A DNA stretch of 64,000 bases from Streptomyces halobius (GTDB lineage Bacteria; Actinomycetota; Actinomycetes; Streptomycetales; Streptomycetaceae), in assembly GCF_023277745.1 (NCBI RefSeq), contig NZ_CP086322.1, forward strand, positions 8,184,001-8,248,000, written 5' to 3'. Under the pieces are notes generated by a model that worked only from the letters and a program-made list of their open reading frames with translations, had not been told where the DNA came from and ran no database searches. The number at the start of each line of letters is the position of its first letter. Within the stretch, counting starts at the first letter, position 1. Shown one piece after another: positions 10,470 through 21,877 of the stretch. Position numbers and translations under genes: made by a program.

Positions 10470-10473
<4 letters not shown>
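9460..10473 (+). CDS. SGNH/GDSL-family hydrolase
   Basis: 337 residues. Block I GDSLTEG (about 47-53) supplies the nucleophilic Ser, block III GAND (about 117-120) the Asn, and [10 protein letters not shown] (about 212-221) the catalytic Asp and His. It is an esterase or acyl hydrolase; no signal peptide is visible, the first 35 residues being Pro/Glu/Ala-rich. It starts at GTG 9460 or ATG 9469 inside the end of the glycosyltransferase gene, and its stop overlaps the start of the 5-oxoprolinase. All four genes from 6993 to 14108 therefore form one coupled transcription unit. The C-terminal 80 residues beyond the catalytic domain are an extra helical, Arg-rich extension. Confidence 0.85.
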
Positions 10474-14108
<3,635 letters not shown>

Positions 14109-14308
14109 GGGCTGTGGTGGGCCCGTTCATCGAAATGGGTGATCCGGATCCGGCCCGCGGGGACTGAGCGGGGCGGCCTGCCGCGTCGGAGCGCCAATTC
14201 GGGGCATTTCGGCCTGCGCCGCGTTAGCCGTCGGTCGATGCGGGGATTCCTCCCGCGATACCCCGGGATCTGGAGTACACCGCCACTACGCCGTAAGGGG
14301 CGCCCGGC

Positions 14309-14866
14309 ATGGAGCCCAGCGTGAATGTCATCGCGGAGCTGACCGCTGATCACCGTGAGGTGGACGACCTCTTCGAGCATTTCTTCGACGCGGCGCCCGG
14401 CAGTGTCGACCGGAAATTCATCCTGGTCGCGCTGACGATCGAGCTGGTCCGCCACGCGGTCGCCGAGGAAGAACACCTCTACCCCGCCGTACGTGAGCAT
14501 GTGGAAGAAGGCGTTGCCTTGGCGGACAAGGAAATCGCCGACCACCATCGCGTCGAACGGCTGCTCAAGGACCTCGAAGGACGCGAGGCCACCGACCATG
14601 ACTTCGACCGGCTCGTGCGCGAGCTGCGCACCGAGGTGATCGCTCATGTCCGGGACGAGGAAGGCAACCTCTTCCCTCAATTGGACGATGCTGTCCACTC
14701 CTACGTCCTGGAAAGCCTCGGCCAAAAGGTCCGCGAGGCGAAGAAGAGGGCACCGACGCGCCCCCATCCCACAGCGCCCAGCACACCGCCGCTCAACAGG
14801 CTCCTGGCGCCCGGTATCGGGCTGGTCGACCGCGTCCGCGACTACGTCACCGGACGCGGCCAGTAA
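14309..14866 (+). CDS. hemerythrin HHE-domain protein
   Basis: 185 residues with a four-helix hemerythrin-like domain (about 8-140). Candidate iron-ligand His/Glu clusters are DHREVDDLFEHF, RHAVAEEEHLYP, DHHRVERLL and HVRDEEGNLFP. The C-terminal 45 residues are basic and Pro-rich. Streptomyces proteins of this type are generally stress-associated oxygen or NO sensors or di-iron stores; the exact role is not known. It converges on the small Rho_N-like gene with a 49-bp gap. Confidence 0.88.
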   Translation: MEPSVNVIAELTADHREVDDLFEHFFDAAPGSVDRKFILVALTIELVRHAVAEEEHLYPAVREHVEEGVALADKEIADHHRVERLLKDLEGREATDHDFDRLVRELRTEVIAHVRDEEGNLFPQLDDAVHSYVLESLGQKVREAKKRAPTRPHPTAPSTPPLNRLLAPGIGLVDRVRDYVTGRGQ

Positions 14867-14915
14867 CCATCGTCCAGTCGGCTCGGCAGACTAGCTTCCG
14901 GTCTCCTCGCCCGCC

Positions 14916-15242
14916 TCACTTGCCGAGGGCGTTGCGGAGCTGCTCCTTGCTCATGTCGGAGCGGCCGTGGATATTGCGTTTTCTGGCTTCCTCGTACAGC
15001 TGGTCCTTGGTCGGTCCCTGGGCACCTCTGTGGGATCGTTCGCCGCCGCGTTGCGGGGCGGACTTCGGGTCCTGGGTGGAGACCCTGCTCGACGTCCTCG
15101 ACTCATCGGAGCGGGCGCGCTCCTTCTGCACGGTCCGGGAAGCGATCTCCTTCGCCCGCTTCGTCGACTCGCCCCGATCCTGGGCGCTTGCCTTGACGTG
15201 CTCGTACTGACGCTCACGCTTCTTGTTCGATCCTGCGGGCAT
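14916..15242 (-). CDS. small basic protein with C-terminal Rho_N/SAP-like motif ('plasmid stabilization protein' family)
   Basis: 108 residues, start ATG at 15242 after an AGGAGC ribosome site; the longer upstream frame lacks codon bias of this family. The body is Lys/Arg/Glu/Ser-rich and disordered (KKRERQYEHVKASAQDRGES). The C-terminus, GPTKDQLYEEARKRNIHGRS then MSKEQLRNALGK, is a LEM/SAP/Rho_N-like helix-extension-helix that often binds nucleic acid or partners. Streptomyces homologues are annotated as plasmid stabilisation proteins without experimental basis that I know of. Confidence 0.75.
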   Translation of the reverse strand: MPAGSNKKRERQYEHVKASAQDRGESTKRAKEIASRTVQKERARSDESRTSSRVSTQDPKSAPQRGGERSHRGAQGPTKDQLYEEARKRNIHGRSDMSKEQLRNALGK

Positions 15243-15416
15243 CACAGCTCCTGGTTTCCGGTCGGCGGTCTGCCGGCACCGGGCGGACCGCGTGGCGGCG
15301 CGCCCGCCGGCCGCATTCCCAGTGCACCTCCACCCGCGGCCGCGCGCGAGACGGGTGGGCCGATCGGTCACACGACGAGGACCGCCGGCAGGGTGACGCC
15401 CGCGGCACCGCTCGTG

Positions 15417-15467
15417 GCCTCGGTGCGCGGCTCCCGGTCAGGCCGACCGGGAGCCGCGCACCGAGGC
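15417..15467. terminator. very strong terminator hairpin
   Basis: Perfect 23-bp arms (15417-15439 and 15445-15467) around a 5-nt loop, 15 bp beyond the stop of the PEP-mutase-family gene. Very likely its transcription terminator. The rest of 15243-15482 shows no gene. Confidence 0.85.
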
Positions 15468-15482
15468 AGACGGCGGCGTCCG

Positions 15483-16355
15483 TCACCCGACGGACAGTTC
15501 CACGGGGGTGTCCGCCGGTTTGTGGTGTCTGCTGATGTTCTTCTCCAGCAGGGCCAGGGACTCGGCCACTCCGACGCTCTCCGTGGTGAACTCCGGAAGC
15601 CGGCCGTCGGTCTTCTTCAGGTCGCCCAGTGCCTGGTCGATCGCGGTCTGGGCGGCGAACAGGCACGGTGTGCTGTAGATCGCCACGTTCACACCGAGTT
15701 CACTCAGCTCGGACAGCGACAGCCGCGGCGACTTGCCTCCCGCGATCTGGTTGAACAGCAGTGGTTTGTCGCCGATGACCGTACGGATCTTCTGTATCCA
15801 CTCCACACTGCGGACCCCGTCGACCAGGATGACGTCCGCGTCCGTGGCGGCCAGCGCCTTGGCGCGGCGCAGTATCTCGTCCTCCTCGGTGGCGTCGGTC
15901 CGTGCGACGACCACCAGGTCGCGGCGCGAGGCCAGGACCATGTCGAGCTTCTCCAGATACGCGTCCAGCGGCAGTACCTGCTTGCCGTCGACATGGCCGC
16001 AGCGCCTGGGCCTTTGCTGATCCTCCAGGATGACCCCCGATGCGCCGATCGCCTCCAGGTTCTGGACGACATGGCAGGCGGTCTCGGGGTCGACGTAGCC
16101 GTCGTCGATGTCGACGAGCAGGTGCTGGTGGGGGAAGGCCAGCCGCAGCCGCTGGACAAAGGCGAGGATGTCGGGCCAGGCGATGAATCCGATGTCCGGC
16201 AGGCCGTAGTGCGAGGCGGCGAAGCCGAAGCCGGAGACGAACATGCCGTCGTAGTGCTGGGCCGCCACCGACGCGGAGAACATATCGAAAACACCGATCA
16301 ACGGAGTGGTGTCCTCTTGGGTAATCGCTTCGCGTAGTTGGTGCGCGTACTTCAT
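15483..16355 (-). CDS. isocitrate lyase / PEP mutase superfamily enzyme
   Basis: 290 residues with a (beta/alpha)8 fold. Mg-binding acidic cluster DIDDGY is at 82-87 and the catalytic-loop signature EDQQRPRRCGH at 111-121. The Cys-Gly-His motif matches isocitrate/methylisocitrate lyases and carboxyphosphoenolpyruvate phosphonomutase, and differs from true PEP mutases (EDKxxxKxNS). The substrate is probably a 2-hydroxy or 2,3-disubstituted acid cleaved or rearranged at C2-C3, but cannot be fixed. Start ATG 16355 follows GGGAGGATATTCC. It lies downstream of an atypical LuxR regulator on the same strand, with a hairpin between them and a strong terminator after it. Confidence 0.8.
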   Translation of the reverse strand: MKYAHQLREAITQEDTTPLIGVFDMFSASVAAQHYDGMFVSGFGFAASHYGLPDIGFIAWPDILAFVQRLRLAFPHQHLLVDIDDGYVDPETACHVVQNLEAIGASGVILEDQQRPRRCGHVDGKQVLPLDAYLEKLDMVLASRRDLVVVARTDATEEDEILRRAKALAATDADVILVDGVRSVEWIQKIRTVIGDKPLLFNQIAGGKSPRLSLSELSELGVNVAIYSTPCLFAAQTAIDQALGDLKKTDGRLPEFTTESVGVAESLALLEKNISRHHKPADTPVELSVG

Positions 16356-16425
16356 GGAATATCCTCCCTGATGGGAACACCACGACCATGTCATGCACAG
16401 AAGTGAGGAAACATCCCCAATGGGT

Positions 16426-16450
16426 GATCCTGAAGACCGACTTCAGGATC
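16426..16450. promoter_or_regulatory. inverted repeat upstream of the PEP-mutase-family gene
   Basis: Perfect 10-bp arms GATCCTGAAG and CTTCAGGATC separated by 5 nt, 71-95 bp before the start codon. It may be an operator for the adjacent LuxR regulator, or an attenuator/terminator between the two genes. Undecided from sequence. Confidence 0.6.
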
Positions 16451-16583
16451 GCCTTTCGACAACTGGTCTGCCGCATGCGTGCAAGAGGTCGGGAACCCCC
16501 TGAGCAGCGTGCCGAGCGGCGAAAGCGGCACGGCGTAACGCACAGACCAACTCCGGGGAAACGGAACGGGAACGGCGTGCGAG

Positions 16584-17246
16584 TCAGGTGAGTTGACCAA
16601 AGTCAACTCTGCTGGCGAGGAGCGCCGCCTGTGTCCTGTTGCTGAGGCCGAGGTTCACGAGGATTCTCGACACATACGTCTTGACGGTTGCCGGGGACAG
16701 GTTCAGGGATACCGAGATCTGCTGATTGGTAAGCCCCCTGCCGAGGGCGGCGAGCACTTTGCGTTCGCTCTCCGTGAGGGCGCTGAGCCGAACTTGAGGC
16801 ACGCTGACGTTGATGGGCGGGCGGGCGACGGCGCGGTCCATGGCCGCGTCCATGATCTTCGGTGGGATGACCACGAAGCCCGCGGCGGCGGCCCGTACAC
16901 CGGCGACAAGCTGTTCCGAACACATATCGGTGAGCAGGAAACCCGCGGCGCCGGACTCCAGCGCCCGCCGTATGCCGTCGGTGGTGCCGACGGGCACCAG
17001 CACCAGAAGGTGTGGCGGGCGATCGAAGCGCGCCATCAGAAGTGTGGTGTCACCGGCGGTGCTCGCATCGAGCGTGGGCAAGTCCGCTATGACGAGGTCG
17101 GGTTCGGCCGCCCCGATGTGACCGATGGCCGGAGTTCTGCCATCGCTGTCGCCGATCACCTCGATATCTCCCGCCAGCTCAAGCAGGGAGCGGACCCCTT
17201 CCCGAAGGAGGCAATTCCTGCATGCGATGACAACACGAATCTTCAT
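16584..17246 (-). CDS. atypical LuxR/NarL-family response regulator
   Basis: 220 residues: degenerate receiver (1-125) and LuxR C-terminal helix-turn-helix (about 155-215; LTESERKVLAALGRGLTNQQ ... VKTYVSRILVNLGLSNRTQA). The putative phospho-acceptor Asp55 (IADLP) is kept. The acidic pair that normally binds Mg (ADDH) is replaced by ACRN at 8-11, and the conserved Lys is Thr106, so ordinary phosphorylation is unlikely. No histidine kinase is adjacent. Start ATG 17246 follows GGAAGG. Probably in the transcript begun at the promoter near 17563-17591, after a 46-codon ORF. Confidence 0.85.
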   Translation of the reverse strand: MKIRVVIACRNCLLREGVRSLLELAGDIEVIGDSDGRTPAIGHIGAAEPDLVIADLPTLDASTAGDTTLLMARFDRPPHLLVLVPVGTTDGIRRALESGAAGFLLTDMCSEQLVAGVRAAAAGFVVIPPKIMDAAMDRAVARPPINVSVPQVRLSALTESERKVLAALGRGLTNQQISVSLNLSPATVKTYVSRILVNLGLSNRTQAALLASRVDFGQLT

Positions 17247-17361
17247 GGCGCCTTCCGCATCATGTGCGTCACCCCTTAATAGGAGGGACCGTAATGGCAA
17301 ATTAACAGGAACTTCATGAAATGGAGGAGGGCTCGAGCCGTACGAGTCCGGAGTCAGGAAG

Positions 17362-17502
17362 TTAGCGGCCGCGCCCCGTACGGTCGCTGCTGACTGCTGC
17401 CGACCCCATCGGACACCGGGGCTCATGACATCGCGGAGTGGCGTTGATCACTACCGTGTCGATGCCGTCGGGCCGGTCGCGTTCGAGAGATGGGGCGGGC
17501 AT
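17362..17502 (-). CDS. possible 46-residue peptide gene upstream of the LuxR regulator
   Basis: Short open frame, ATG at 17502 and TAA at 17362-17364. A GAGGAGA ribosome site lies about 9 nt before the ATG, and a good vegetative promoter about 60 nt upstream. The product (MPAPSLERDRPDGIDTVVIN then ATPRCHEPRCPM and a basic tail) has two Cys and no known relative that I recognise. It could be a leader or regulatory uORF, a small secreted or modified peptide, or a chance frame. The support is promoter plus ribosome site plus position 115 bp before the LuxR gene, not similarity. Confidence 0.45.
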   Translation of the reverse strand: MPAPSLERDRPDGIDTVVINATPRCHEPRCPMGSAAVSSDRTGRGR

Positions 17503-17562
17503 AGTGGCTCTCTCCTCATCGGTGGTCCCTGTTGCTGCCACCGCTGCAGTGCTTATGGAGCG

Positions 17563-17591
17563 ACGCTAAACCCCACCTCTCCAAAGTTCAA
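17563..17591 (-). promoter_or_regulatory. predicted vegetative (HrdB-type) promoter
   Basis: Reading the minus strand: -35 TTGAAC (17591-17586), exactly 17 nt, then -10 TAGCGT (17568-17563), matching TTGACn-N17-TAGrrT. Transcription would start near 17555 and run into the 46-codon ORF and the LuxR gene. Confidence 0.65.
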
Positions 17592-17818
17592 CCGACCACC
17601 GGTAGAGCTTTAATGCCGCCAGCACGGCGCATTCCTCGGACAACCCATGTGCTCGCCGGCATTGAGTGACGTATTTCTCTCCCGCGTCGAGCTGTCCGTG
17701 GGCGGGGAATTGGAGCAGGCGGCCAGGTCTGTGTGAAATCGCTGGGTCGGGGCTGTTACGACTACCGTCGGGCCAGGGGCCGCCTGCAAGCCCTTCGGGC
17801 CGCAGAGTTGGTGAAGCC

Positions 17819-18353
17819 GTGTCCGAGATCCACCACGGTGTCCTGATCGCGGTCTTCCCCGTAACGTCGATCTCCTCGACGTTACGGGGCCGGCCGGCGT
17901 CTTCGCGCTGGCCAACCGAAACCGGCGGCCGCGTGGGGTACCAGGTCCGTCCGGCCGGCCCCGGCCGCGCCGGCGGCGCGGTGACGACCTCGGCCGGCGT
18001 GCGGCTGGTGCCCGACCTGTCCTTCGACGAGGTCGGTACGGCAGCGGACACCCTGCTCGTGCCCGGCGCGGTGGATGTGCGACCCGGCGGGCCACTCGCC
18101 CGGATCGACCGCGACATCGTGGACTGAGTCAGGTCCACCGGTTCGTACGCGCGGCGGAATCGCGTTCGGTGTGCGTGCGCGCACCTGCCGGCCGCGGCCG
18201 GGCCGCTGGACGGGAGGCCAGCGACCACGCACTGGTCCGCCGCCACCCGCGCCCTGGCGGCGCCGGACGGCACCGTGCTGCCTGCCGCCGCGCTCCAGGC
18301 CGCCGCGTTGACCACGTCGGTGATCTGTTCGGCACCGTCGCACCCGAGGTGAA
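17819..18353 (+). pseudogene. decayed GlxA-family (DJ-1/PfpI-type) transcriptional regulator
   Basis: Family motifs recur across several frames. GVLIAVFP is in the first frame. NVDLLDVTGPAGVFALANRN is in a second frame (about 17863-17922). Then back in the first frame come [38 protein letters not shown] and IDRDIVD. A TGA at 18125-18127 stands where the family has Trp (DWVR); after it the same frame continues to AAAGPLDGRPATTHWSAATR. The damage is thus two compensating frameshifts plus a nonsense codon. The AraC-type DNA-binding domain that should follow is absent. A perfect 14-bp-arm hairpin (17857-17889) sits at the first frameshift. Sequence after about 18262 is unrelated filler. Confidence 0.75.
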
Positions 18354-18382
18354 GGACCTCACGGCCCACCACTACGAGCTCG

Positions 18383-18685
18383 TCAGTGGTCGTCCCAGTG
18401 GCCGTCGTGGGACGCGTGCCGGTGTCCGTCGTGCACGTAGTCCATGTGGTCGCCGTGGGGAATGGCTACGTGGCCGCAGCCTTCGCCGTGCGCGTGGGTG
18501 TGGCCGGAGTGCTCCTTGTGCCCGCTGGGCTCGCACTCGTCCGCGTGGTCCTGATGGACGCGATGGATATGTCCGTCGTGCACGTAGTCCATGTGGTCGC
18601 CGTGCGGAACGGCTACGTGGCCGCAGCCTTCGCCGTGCGCGTGGGTATGGCCGGGATGGGGCTGGTGGGTCTCGGCTGTCGTCAT
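18383..18685 (-). CDS. His-rich metal-binding small protein with internal duplication
   Basis: 100 residues, about a third His plus many Asp/Glu/Gly and two pairs of Cys-containing GEGCGH motifs. Two near-identical units of about 30 residues, GHTHAHGEGCGHVAVPHGDH (plus MDYVHDGHIH) and GHTHAHGEGCGHVAIPHGDH (plus MDYVHDGHRH), occur at about 12-42 and 60-90, joined by a short linker. Such composition suggests zinc, nickel or copper binding or storage; the metal is not determinable. ATG 18685 follows a GAGGAG ribosome site. No transporter is adjacent. Conserved hypothetical in Streptomyces as far as I recall. Confidence 0.8.
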   Translation of the reverse strand: MTTAETHQPHPGHTHAHGEGCGHVAVPHGDHMDYVHDGHIHRVHQDHADECEPSGHKEHSGHTHAHGEGCGHVAIPHGDHMDYVHDGHRHASHDGHWDDH

Positions 18686-18740
18686 GTTCTACTCCTCGGA
18701 CTCTGTTGGGAAGGTGATTCACGTCGACGGGGCATCGAGT

Positions 18741-18769
18741 AATCCGAAGAGGAACAGCCTCTTCCGATT
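18741..18769. promoter_or_regulatory. inverted repeat upstream of the His-rich gene
   Basis: 12-bp arms AATCCGAAGAGG and CCTCTTCCGATT with a single mismatch and a 5-nt loop, 56-84 bp before the start codon. Candidate operator or transcript hairpin for metal control. It does not match the Zur box I know (TGAAAATGATTTTCA type). Confidence 0.55.
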
Positions 18770-19063
18770 CCTGGTCAATTTCCCACAGATCAAGGAGTTC
18801 CACAAAAGGTCCCAAAGATGATGGTGTCGTGAATCCGATAACGACTTTCAGTTGGTGTGCATTGGCGCGCAACGGGATTCCTGTGGACGCGCCGCAGCGG
18901 CCAAGGCGGCGACGCGGCCGCCGTCACGACAGTGTCGGCGGACGGCGACCGGTGTCCGCGCCGAGGCGCTGGAGCAGGTTCCGCAGGCGGTCACGCCCTG
19001 GCCCGCCCGGCTGACCGGCAACTCCTTTGCCGTTGGGCGTCGTTGGTGACCAAGAGGTTTTGA
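18770..19063. other. intergenic region, nothing convincing
   Basis: About 290 bp between the divergent His-rich and channel-like genes. Short open frames lack a ribosome site or recognisable protein. An AAGAGG ribosome site for the downstream gene lies at its right edge. Confidence 0.5.
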
Positions 19064-20248
19064 ATGCCCACTGTCACTCGATGGTGTGTCTCTGTATTGC
19101 TCCGGAACCGCGGGGGAATGGGCCGGAACATGATGCCCACTGCGGGAGGCGGACGGGCGACGTCCGATATCGGCCGCCGGGTGTGGCGGCTCCATGCGGC
19201 ACTTCGGGTGGCAGCGGTGGCTGTGGTGGCTTGGCTATGGGTGAGCGCTGTTGGTTCCGCTCTCGCCGCCCCGGCATCGGAACGGCCGCACGCCCTTCAG
19301 ACGCCGCCGATGTCTCCCGAGCGGCCGCGTATGGCTGAGACGTCCCAGGCGCATCGCTGGGTCACCTGCAAAGTGGGGGCCTATGTGACGGCCGTGCACG
19401 ACATCAACCCCGTGGCCGGCTCCTTTCGCGCGGACCTGTGGGTGTGGAGTCTCTGTCCCGATAAACGGCAGGACCCCCTGAAACTCATGGAGTTCACCAA
19501 TGCCAATGAGGTCAAGAAGAGCCTGGATACATCCGCCCCGATGGGCGGCGTCCAGTGGGGGAATACGAAGGTCACCGGGAGTTTTCGGGTCGATTGGGAT
19601 ACCCGGTCCTTCCCTTTCGACCGGCATCGTCTGGTGATCGCCATGGAACCGGTCGATGACATATCCGAGTCCAGGTATGTGCCGGACACCGAGAACAGCA
19701 CCTACGCACCCGATGCGATCCCCGGCGAATGGAGGGCCACCTCCTTTCGTCTTGCCAAGAGCCGTCATACGTATCCCACGACGTTCGGTGACCCCACCCG
19801 CGAGCCGCGGCAGGGCAGTACGTACGACCGGCTGGAAGTGCGGATCGACGTTGCCCGGGCCGAGTACACCAGCTTCGTCAAGCTGACCGGCCCGGTTTAT
19901 GTGGCTGCGACGATCACCCTGGTGATCTTCATTCCGGCACTGGACAGTGTCGAGGTCATGCTGGGGCGGCTGGGACTGCTCGGAGCGGTGGTGTTCGCCA
20001 TCGTTCTCAATATGCAGCAGTCGTCGGCGACGATCGGTTCCGAGACCGCTCTGACCCTCACCGACGAAGTCCATATCCTGAGCCTGGTCTTCACCATCAT
20101 CATGATCGGAATCAATGTCACGCTCTGGCGGGCGTCCAGCCACGGCGACGGCCCTCCGGACCACGAACGCCGCTGGGTGCTGATCACGGTAGTGACATAC
20201 GTCCTGAGCAACCTCGTCCTGATTTCCCTGGCAGCGATCGCGGGGTGA
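19064..20248 (+). CDS. pentameric ligand-gated ion channel (Cys-loop receptor)-like membrane protein
   Basis: 394 residues. A hydrophobic signal or anchor is at about 43-69. An extracytoplasmic beta-rich domain follows (about 95-272) with FRADLWVWSLCP, WDTRSFPFDRHRLVI (the FPFD string resembles the Pro-loop of Cys-loop receptors) and DRLEVRIDVAR. Four C-terminal membrane helices are near 274-293, 298-316, 334-356 and 371-393, the first three tightly spaced as in M1-M3. That order, ligand-binding beta domain then four helices, matches bacterial pLGIC homologues such as GLIC. Pore-lining residues are unusual and gating is unknown. Start chosen after AAGAGG; ATG 19118 is possible. Third-position GC is lower than in neighbouring genes, suggesting transfer. 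Confidence 0.6.
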   Translation: MPTVTRWCVSVLLRNRGGMGRNMMPTAGGGRATSDIGRRVWRLHAALRVAAVAVVAWLWVSAVGSALAAPASERPHALQTPPMSPERPRMAETSQAHRWVTCKVGAYVTAVHDINPVAGSFRADLWVWSLCPDKRQDPLKLMEFTNANEVKKSLDTSAPMGGVQWGNTKVTGSFRVDWDTRSFPFDRHRLVIAMEPVDDISESRYVPDTENSTYAPDAIPGEWRATSFRLAKSRHTYPTTFGDPTREPRQGSTYDRLEVRIDVARAEYTSFVKLTGPVYVAATITLVIFIPALDSVEVMLGRLGLLGAVVFAIVLNMQQSSATIGSETALTLTDEVHILSLVFTIIMIGINVTLWRASSHGDGPPDHERRWVLITVVTYVLSNLVLISLAAIAG

Positions 20249-20354
20249 GGGATCGTGTGGGGAAAATGGTGTCCTCACCCCGCGATCGTGGCCGCAGGCC
20301 GTGCCGTGCGGAACCCGCGGCTCAGATCTCGATAGCGTCGACGCCCTGCGGGGC

Positions 20355-20456
20355 GACCGCCCGGGTGACCCGCGTGACGTCGCCAAGATCCTCAGCAAAC
20401 TGGGTGTCGCCTCCCGTGGCGAGGCGGCGGCGCTCCTCCGGGCTCGGGACCGGTGA
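20355..20456 (+). pseudogene. fragment of a LuxR-type DNA-binding C-terminus
   Basis: One frame reads DVAKILSKLGVASRGEAAAL then LRARDR and stop (from 20376 to 20456). This is the recognition helix and tail of LuxR-family regulators (VHVxxILxKLGVxSRGEAAA). Nothing of the upstream regulator remains. The remaining 20249-20519 has no gene. Confidence 0.55.
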
Positions 20457-20495
20457 GGCCGCCCGGAGTCCCGAGGCAACAAGCGGCACATCATC

Positions 20496-20523
20496 CCGTC
20501 AGCCGTCAGCCGTCAGCCGTCAG
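20496..20523. repeat. four tandem CCGTCAG heptamers
   Basis: Exact 4 x 7-bp array that overlaps the stop codon of the amidinotransferase gene. A small slippage-prone repeat. Confidence 0.85.
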
Positions 20524-21641
20524 TCGAAATAGGATTCGAGCGTGCCCCGACGCCGGATATCGAGCGTCGCGCAGTGGAAGGAGCCGCCGAACGGCGCGTA
20601 GTGCAGCAGGTTGCAGGGGATCGGCTCGAACCCCCATTTTTCGAGTGCGCGCAGCATGGTGGTGTGGTGCCGCTCCGCGATCACCCGTTTTTCGTCGATC
20701 ATGAGAATGTTCATGCTGAGCCACTTGCCGCACATCGAGGTGACTTTGAGCAGGCGCTCGTCGATCGGGTTGGGCTCGGGGGCGATCAGGATGTCCCACG
20801 AGCTCAGGACGTCGGGCAGGCGGTCGATGTCGATGTGCTCAGGATTGACCAGCACCTTGCCGGGCGAGAGCGGGAGGAATGTCGTGTCGATGTGCATGGG
20901 CGTACGGCAGCGGCTCTCGATTTCGTGGATGCGGTAGCCGGGTCCGAGATGGCGGCGCAACCAGTCGATGCCCATACGGTTGGTGACGTTGCTTCGGATC
21001 ACGAACAGGTCGCGTCCCGCGCGCACGAAATCCGCCGCATCGAACACCGGCTCGAACTCGGTGAGGATGTAGCGCATGGGCTCGCCGGCTTTGGGGAGGC
21101 GGAAATCCGTCTCGAACAGTGCGTCGGTGAGCTGCGGCTTCGGCGCCGCGGTCCAGCGCGCGCCGCGCCGGAAGTAGTCCTTGAGGAGCGCGCGATAGGA
21201 GTGGGTCTCGAAATATCGGCACGGCCATGCCATCGGGGTCTCGATGATCTCGTCGCCGATCACGAGCATGCTGTCCCGCGGACAGGTGTTGCAAAAACCG
21301 CGTGACGACCAGTCGGGGGTGCCGAAGCGTCGTCTGTGGTGGACCGCGTCCGGGCGGGTGACCGTGATGCCGAGGGACTGCAGGAGGGAAATGAACTGAT
21401 CGAGCTCTTGCTGCGCCGGCTCGATCAGCGTGCGCGGATATGTGAAGCCGGCGGCGAGCCGGTGCAGCCGCGCCGTCCATGGTGGGATGTTGCAGGCCAC
21501 GACCGGATGGCCGGAGGGGATCGTCGCGCCGTCGAGACGCCCGACGATGATTTCCTCCAGCGGGTCCCACTCGTTGTGTGAATTCACCGGCGAAACGAGA
21601 GGGCCCGCCGCGTCGGCGGTCGTGGCCGAGGGCGGCGACAT
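20520..21641 (-). CDS. glycine/inosamine amidinotransferase family enzyme
   Basis: 373 residues. The N-terminus SHNEWDPLEEIIVGRLDGAT is the family hallmark. The pentein-fold catalytic residues are visible: Asp in EPVFDAADF, His in MHIDTTFLP, and nucleophilic Cys357 in GGSFHCATLD. The family moves an amidino group from arginine to an amine (glycine to guanidinoacetate in AGAT; scyllo-inosamine phosphate in streptomycin synthesis by StrB1; starters of guanidino natural products). The acceptor here is unknown because no biosynthetic cluster is adjacent, only a broken macrolide glycosyltransferase. ATG 21641 follows TGGGGA; the GTG at 21662 is an alternative. Confidence 0.87.
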   Translation of the reverse strand: MSPPSATTADAAGPLVSPVNSHNEWDPLEEIIVGRLDGATIPSGHPVVACNIPPWTARLHRLAAGFTYPRTLIEPAQQELDQFISLLQSLGITVTRPDAVHHRRRFGTPDWSSRGFCNTCPRDSMLVIGDEIIETPMAWPCRYFETHSYRALLKDYFRRGARWTAAPKPQLTDALFETDFRLPKAGEPMRYILTEFEPVFDAADFVRAGRDLFVIRSNVTNRMGIDWLRRHLGPGYRIHEIESRCRTPMHIDTTFLPLSPGKVLVNPEHIDIDRLPDVLSSWDILIAPEPNPIDERLLKVTSMCGKWLSMNILMIDEKRVIAERHHTTMLRALEKWGFEPIPCNLLHYAPFGGSFHCATLDIRRRGTLESYFD

Positions 21642-21877
21642 CACGCGCAGTCCCCAGCCCACGTAGGGGCGTCATTGTCCGACTGGGCGTCATTGTCCGT
21701 CGCCGCCGTCGGAATGCCGGGCCTCCGCACTGCCGCCATGCTCCACCGCTTTCGATCGCAGAAGTCAGTGACTCATCGGGTTCCCTACGTTACCCAGGGC
21801 GTGCGGAGTTCTCCGAAGAAGGCGCGGAGTTCTCTGAGGCGGCGTGCGGACTGGTCCGCGTCGACGAGCGGCTTCAC

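Noticed and set aside
18169..18717. 182-codon Arg-rich plus-strand open frame
   Set aside because: Its right half is antisense to the His-rich gene, and its left half is an off-frame reading of the GlxA remnant.
20245..20532. 95-codon plus-strand open frame after the channel-like gene
   Set aside because: Ser/Arg-rich with no codon bias. The neighbouring frame contains a recognisable LuxR tail instead.
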